A stretch of DNA of 64,000 nucleotides. It comes from Cephalotrichum gorgonifer. Taxonomy: Eukaryota; Ascomycota; Sordariomycetes; Microascales; Microascaceae. Under the pieces are notes generated by a model. The model saw only the letters and a list, made by a program, of their open reading frames with translations, was not told where the DNA came from and made no database searches. The DNA is taken from positions 4,300,792 through 4,364,791 of the forward strand of contig ONZQ02000001.1 in assembly GCA_900312665.1 (NCBI GenBank). Direction: 5' to 3'. The position numbers and the translations under genes were made by a program. Positions within the stretch are counted from its first letter, which is position 1; the number at the start of each line of letters is the position of its first letter. This document shows positions 61,201-64,000 of this stretch, piece by piece.

Positions 61201-63138
61201 TCCTCCAACGTTGGCCTGCTGCTGGTACTAATAATGTCAGAGCTGTGTGGTCGGTTTACGCTGCTTACGAACTGGTTCTTGAACCCCTCCGCATCTGGGT
61301 GCAGCTGCCACCGAATACGGACAACTCCCTACCTCTCTGTCTCAGTGTGTCTCACCACTTTCCATTCCACTTCCCGCGCCCAAAGCAAAGTTCCCAATCA
61401 TATCTCCCAGGATGCTGGAAATATGAATACACGGACAGTTGCTATCGCCCGAAATCCCGTGCCAAGGGCCCTTCGTCTCCGCCCTCGTCTTTATGGGAGA
61501 CGTCGTTGTTGGCGCCGCTTAAAAAGCCAGCCTACTTGGCGCCTACACTGAGAATCTACTGGTACTGCCATGAATACGACCGCTCTTGCTCGTTTGCCTC
61601 GTATCCACCGACGATTTGACTCTCGGACATCGCCTTTATTCCGAGCTAGAAATATCTGTGCTTGAATTTTAGGTATCCCTAACTATAACCTAAACGGCAG
61701 GAGTACTTTACATCTCCTCGCTTCCTTGTACAGGTCAGCCAGCCTTTGATGCTTATCCGATGGGGCCACCTCCGACTTGGCTGTGCTTGTGTTACCACTT
61801 GGCAGCCAGGGAGTACAGTCACCTGTCTTCCGCTTGACGAGCAGCCGGTCCCTACTTGCCTTCCGACCTTATTCCTGGGCCGAACCGTTCGTGCCGTGGA
61901 ACGGCCGCCGGCGTACGAGCACCTGTTCGTATACAGGGACGCCCCGTGGTACCGACAGCACCATACAATGATCGACGGTGATTTAATCCTTGCTCACTGC
62001 TCGTTCGACTTTCCATTGCTCGATGCCGTCATGCGCCTTCCTGTTGTCTCACAACTCCGAGGGATAGGGACCTCCGTCCTACATCGACCAAGCTTGTGCC
62101 CCTTCTACCCGTGGCTCCATTGACGTCGTTTCTGACGCATAACATGGCAGGGTGCACCTTACCAGCCAGAAGCCGTCATCCAATCGCCGGACGCCTATCG
62201 GCTGGTATTCCCGAATGGGTATCATCCTTCCAGGTCTTTCTGTCCACCTTCCCTCTCAATCGCTCCTCCTCTTTTATAGCATCTGTTTATTTACTGCGCG
62301 CTGACCCAATAATACCCTCCAGACACCGTCTTTCCCTGCAAGTAAGGTCAGGTTATACCATCAGCCTCCCCTCCCGAGCCCCGGAGGTCCGGATGGCCAT
62401 GGCGCGCCCTAGACCTAATGCATGCATTGTCTAGGCATCACTCAAAGTTTGATCTGTAACATCGATACCACCGACGCAGGCTAAAGGTCCTCCCTGAATA
62501 CTCGATTGTCCCTATCTAAGTCTCATGATACACACTCACGCGTTACCGGGGGAGAAAGGGGGGGGAGGGTGGACTTGTTCCGCACAAGTGCTCTCGGTCT
62601 CCGCCAGGGGTTCGTCACGGAGACGAAGGGCTATCGCCTTGCACGACATATGCCGCGTTCAGCACTTACTGGTGCCCATTGCCTTCCCCGCGGGGACGAC
62701 CGAGACTTACCTTATGCCATCCTATTCCGAACTCACCGCAGTCCGTCCCACCCGCAGATCATCGCAGCTAGTGTTGTGCAACAGGACTACAAGCAGATAC
62801 GAGAACCTAGGTTCTTTTGCCTTCGGCCTCTACCCTACGCCCCCACTCACGGTGCATACTTTTGCTTGTACTCTTGCTATTTATGGTTTACGATTGCTTA
62901 TCTACCAGGTGTAGGCGCCAGAAACGCTTGCCAACACATCCGGTTTCTGTTACCACCAAGAGCCCTGCCCAGGGCTGAGCCGTGGATCCACAAAGTAGTA
63001 GTCGCACTACTAAAGTATGCGCCCCGGAGTTTTGCCTCCCCTAGGAGCTGAGCTTTCGATGCAGACGGAAACACAGGCGTGATTTCTACTCTTCCACTCT
63101 TCCACACAAATCTAACGAAGGAGAAGAGAGCACTCAGA

Positions 63139-63167
63139 CCCCCCCCCCCCCCCCCCCCCCTTTTTTT
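63139..63167. repeat. C22-T7 homopolymer junction
   Basis: Twenty-two C followed by seven T, the longest homopolymer in the window. Confidence 0.9.
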
Positions 63168-63900
63168 GTACTCCTCCAAGCTTACCATCAGGACACAAGC
63201 ATGAATGGTGATCCCACCCACGACTCTCCCAGCCACAAGTGTGGTATCCCTTGGGTTTGATTTCGATCACCAATCCTCCGTGTTCTTCCAGATACACACC
63301 CTTCAATGGGAATACATGCCGTGGCCTTACAGGATACCCCTTCCGAGGGGTGTTCCAGCAGTGAGACTTTTATAATGGCCGACACTTTACCAACGGCCAC
63401 CAGGCAACCTGCCATCCACCCCTCTCTTGTCGGTACCATGTGGGGATGGACCGGTACGCTAACGTTCCCTACTGCAACTTAAGAGTTGTACCACCCTCTC
63501 CCGAGCTTAGCCTTTAGAAAGAGGTGTTGTCTCCAGTCCCTCTTCCCACCCCTTTCCACCCCTCCCCCCAGCCCTGGCGTGATGAACCTGCATCGGCGGG
63601 TCCAAAGGTCCGATTTTCTTCTTCTGTACAGGCGCCACGGATTGTCTAGCCCTGGTGCATACTTATATTGACAGCCTCCACCAATGACATGGCATCGCCG
63701 CCGCACCTCCTTATCGGTGACAGAGGGGAGAGAGACACGTTGGTGCTGGAATGGGTGTATAGTGCACGCATGTGAGAGAAGTCCCACACTCCCATACTAG
63801 GCCCAGTGGGGCTAAGGCATGGTAGTCACATCGACGCACAGGGCGCGAGGCTAGATATCTGGGGCTTCCTTGGGCTAAGGGATAACGGGCACCCATGGGG

Positions 63901-63943
63901 ACATCCCGGTCGGGATGTCGTTCCAGAGACTTCTTTGGTCTCT
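63901..63943. repeat. Two adjacent short hairpins
   Basis: ACATCCCG/CGGGATGT forms an 8-bp stem with a 2-nt centre (63901-63918). AGAGAC/GTCTCT forms a 6-bp stem with a 7-nt loop (63925-63943). No promoter or terminator context is visible, so chance is possible. Confidence 0.4.
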
Positions 63944-64000
63944 AGGCCAACAAGCTTTCATGGACAACTCTCTATCTCCCCCTCCCTGTCTCCCCTTCCG

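Larger units (their letters stand above)
58158..64000. other. Intergenic upstream of the PKS, no gene seen
   Basis: The first few hundred nt hold the PKS promoter, with a TATA element near 58240. C runs lie at 58452-58480 and 58860-58870, a G10 run near 59590 and a C22-T7 junction at 63139-63167. The open frames (for example 61104-61619 and 62506-63051) have no domain-like composition and no plausible splice partners. Two adjacent perfect hairpins lie at 63901-63943. Confidence 0.5.

Noticed and set aside
62506..63051. 181-codon plus-strand frame, and 61104-61619
   Set aside because: No recognisable domain, atypical composition and no exon partners. Treated as chance frames.
1..64000. CRISPR array, bacterial-type operon or integrated virus
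   Set aside because: No regularly spaced repeats, no operon-like gene packing and no viral replication or capsid motifs. The genes are intron-bearing and fungal.

Overview
The window is nuclear DNA from a filamentous ascomycete (Pezizomycotina, most likely Sordariomycetes). The genes have short 50-110 nt introns with GTAAGT/GTATGT-type donors. The gene set is typically fungal: a GPI-anchored GH72 wall transglycosylase, Bzz1, Dbp5, a CFEM membrane protein, Zn2Cys6 regulators and a non-reducing polyketide synthase. An order close to Xylariales is possible, because a melanin PKS, a naphthol reductase and two regulators also sit together in Pestalotiopsis (recalled, not checked). All exon models here were built by hand from splice signals, reading frame and family resemblance.

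Left part (1-20 kb), ordinary housekeeping genes: GH72 beta-1,3-glucanosyltransferase (minus, 624-2219); Bzz1-type F-BAR/C1/SH3 actin protein (minus, 5779-8271); DEAD-box helicase Dbp5 (plus, 9356-11062); a CFEM receptor-like membrane protein with a long cytosolic tail (plus, 13940-16359); an unrecognised protein with an ambiguous C-terminal frame (minus, 17081-17849); and a DUF92/TMEM19 membrane protein that uses a GC-AG intron (minus, 18420-19657). A stretch of about 13 kb (19.7-33.0 kb) follows in which no gene can be supported.

Right part (33-58 kb), a loosely spaced DHN-melanin locus: a Cmr1/Pig1-type regulator with two C2H2 fingers plus a Zn2Cys6 cluster (plus, 32973-36181); tetrahydroxynaphthalene reductase (plus, 40986-41963); an AflR-like Zn2Cys6 regulator (minus, 45937-47196); and the melanin-type non-reducing PKS with SAT-KS-AT-PT-ACP-ACP-TE order (minus, 51412-58157). 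Together these supply the first two chemical steps (acyl/malonyl-CoA to 1,3,6,8-tetrahydroxynaphthalene, then to scytalone) and two candidate regulators. Scytalone dehydratase, trihydroxynaphthalene reductase and laccase are not in the window, so the pathway must be completed elsewhere. The last 5.8 kb holds no supportable gene.

Intergenic DNA makes up well over half of the window. It is marked by homopolymer junctions that always run C(n)T(n) (A(n)G(n) on the other strand), by dispersed TACTCGTA/TACTTGTA-type words including 16-nt perfect palindromes, and by a few decayed local tandem duplications. I recognised no transposon, tRNA, rRNA or CRISPR array.
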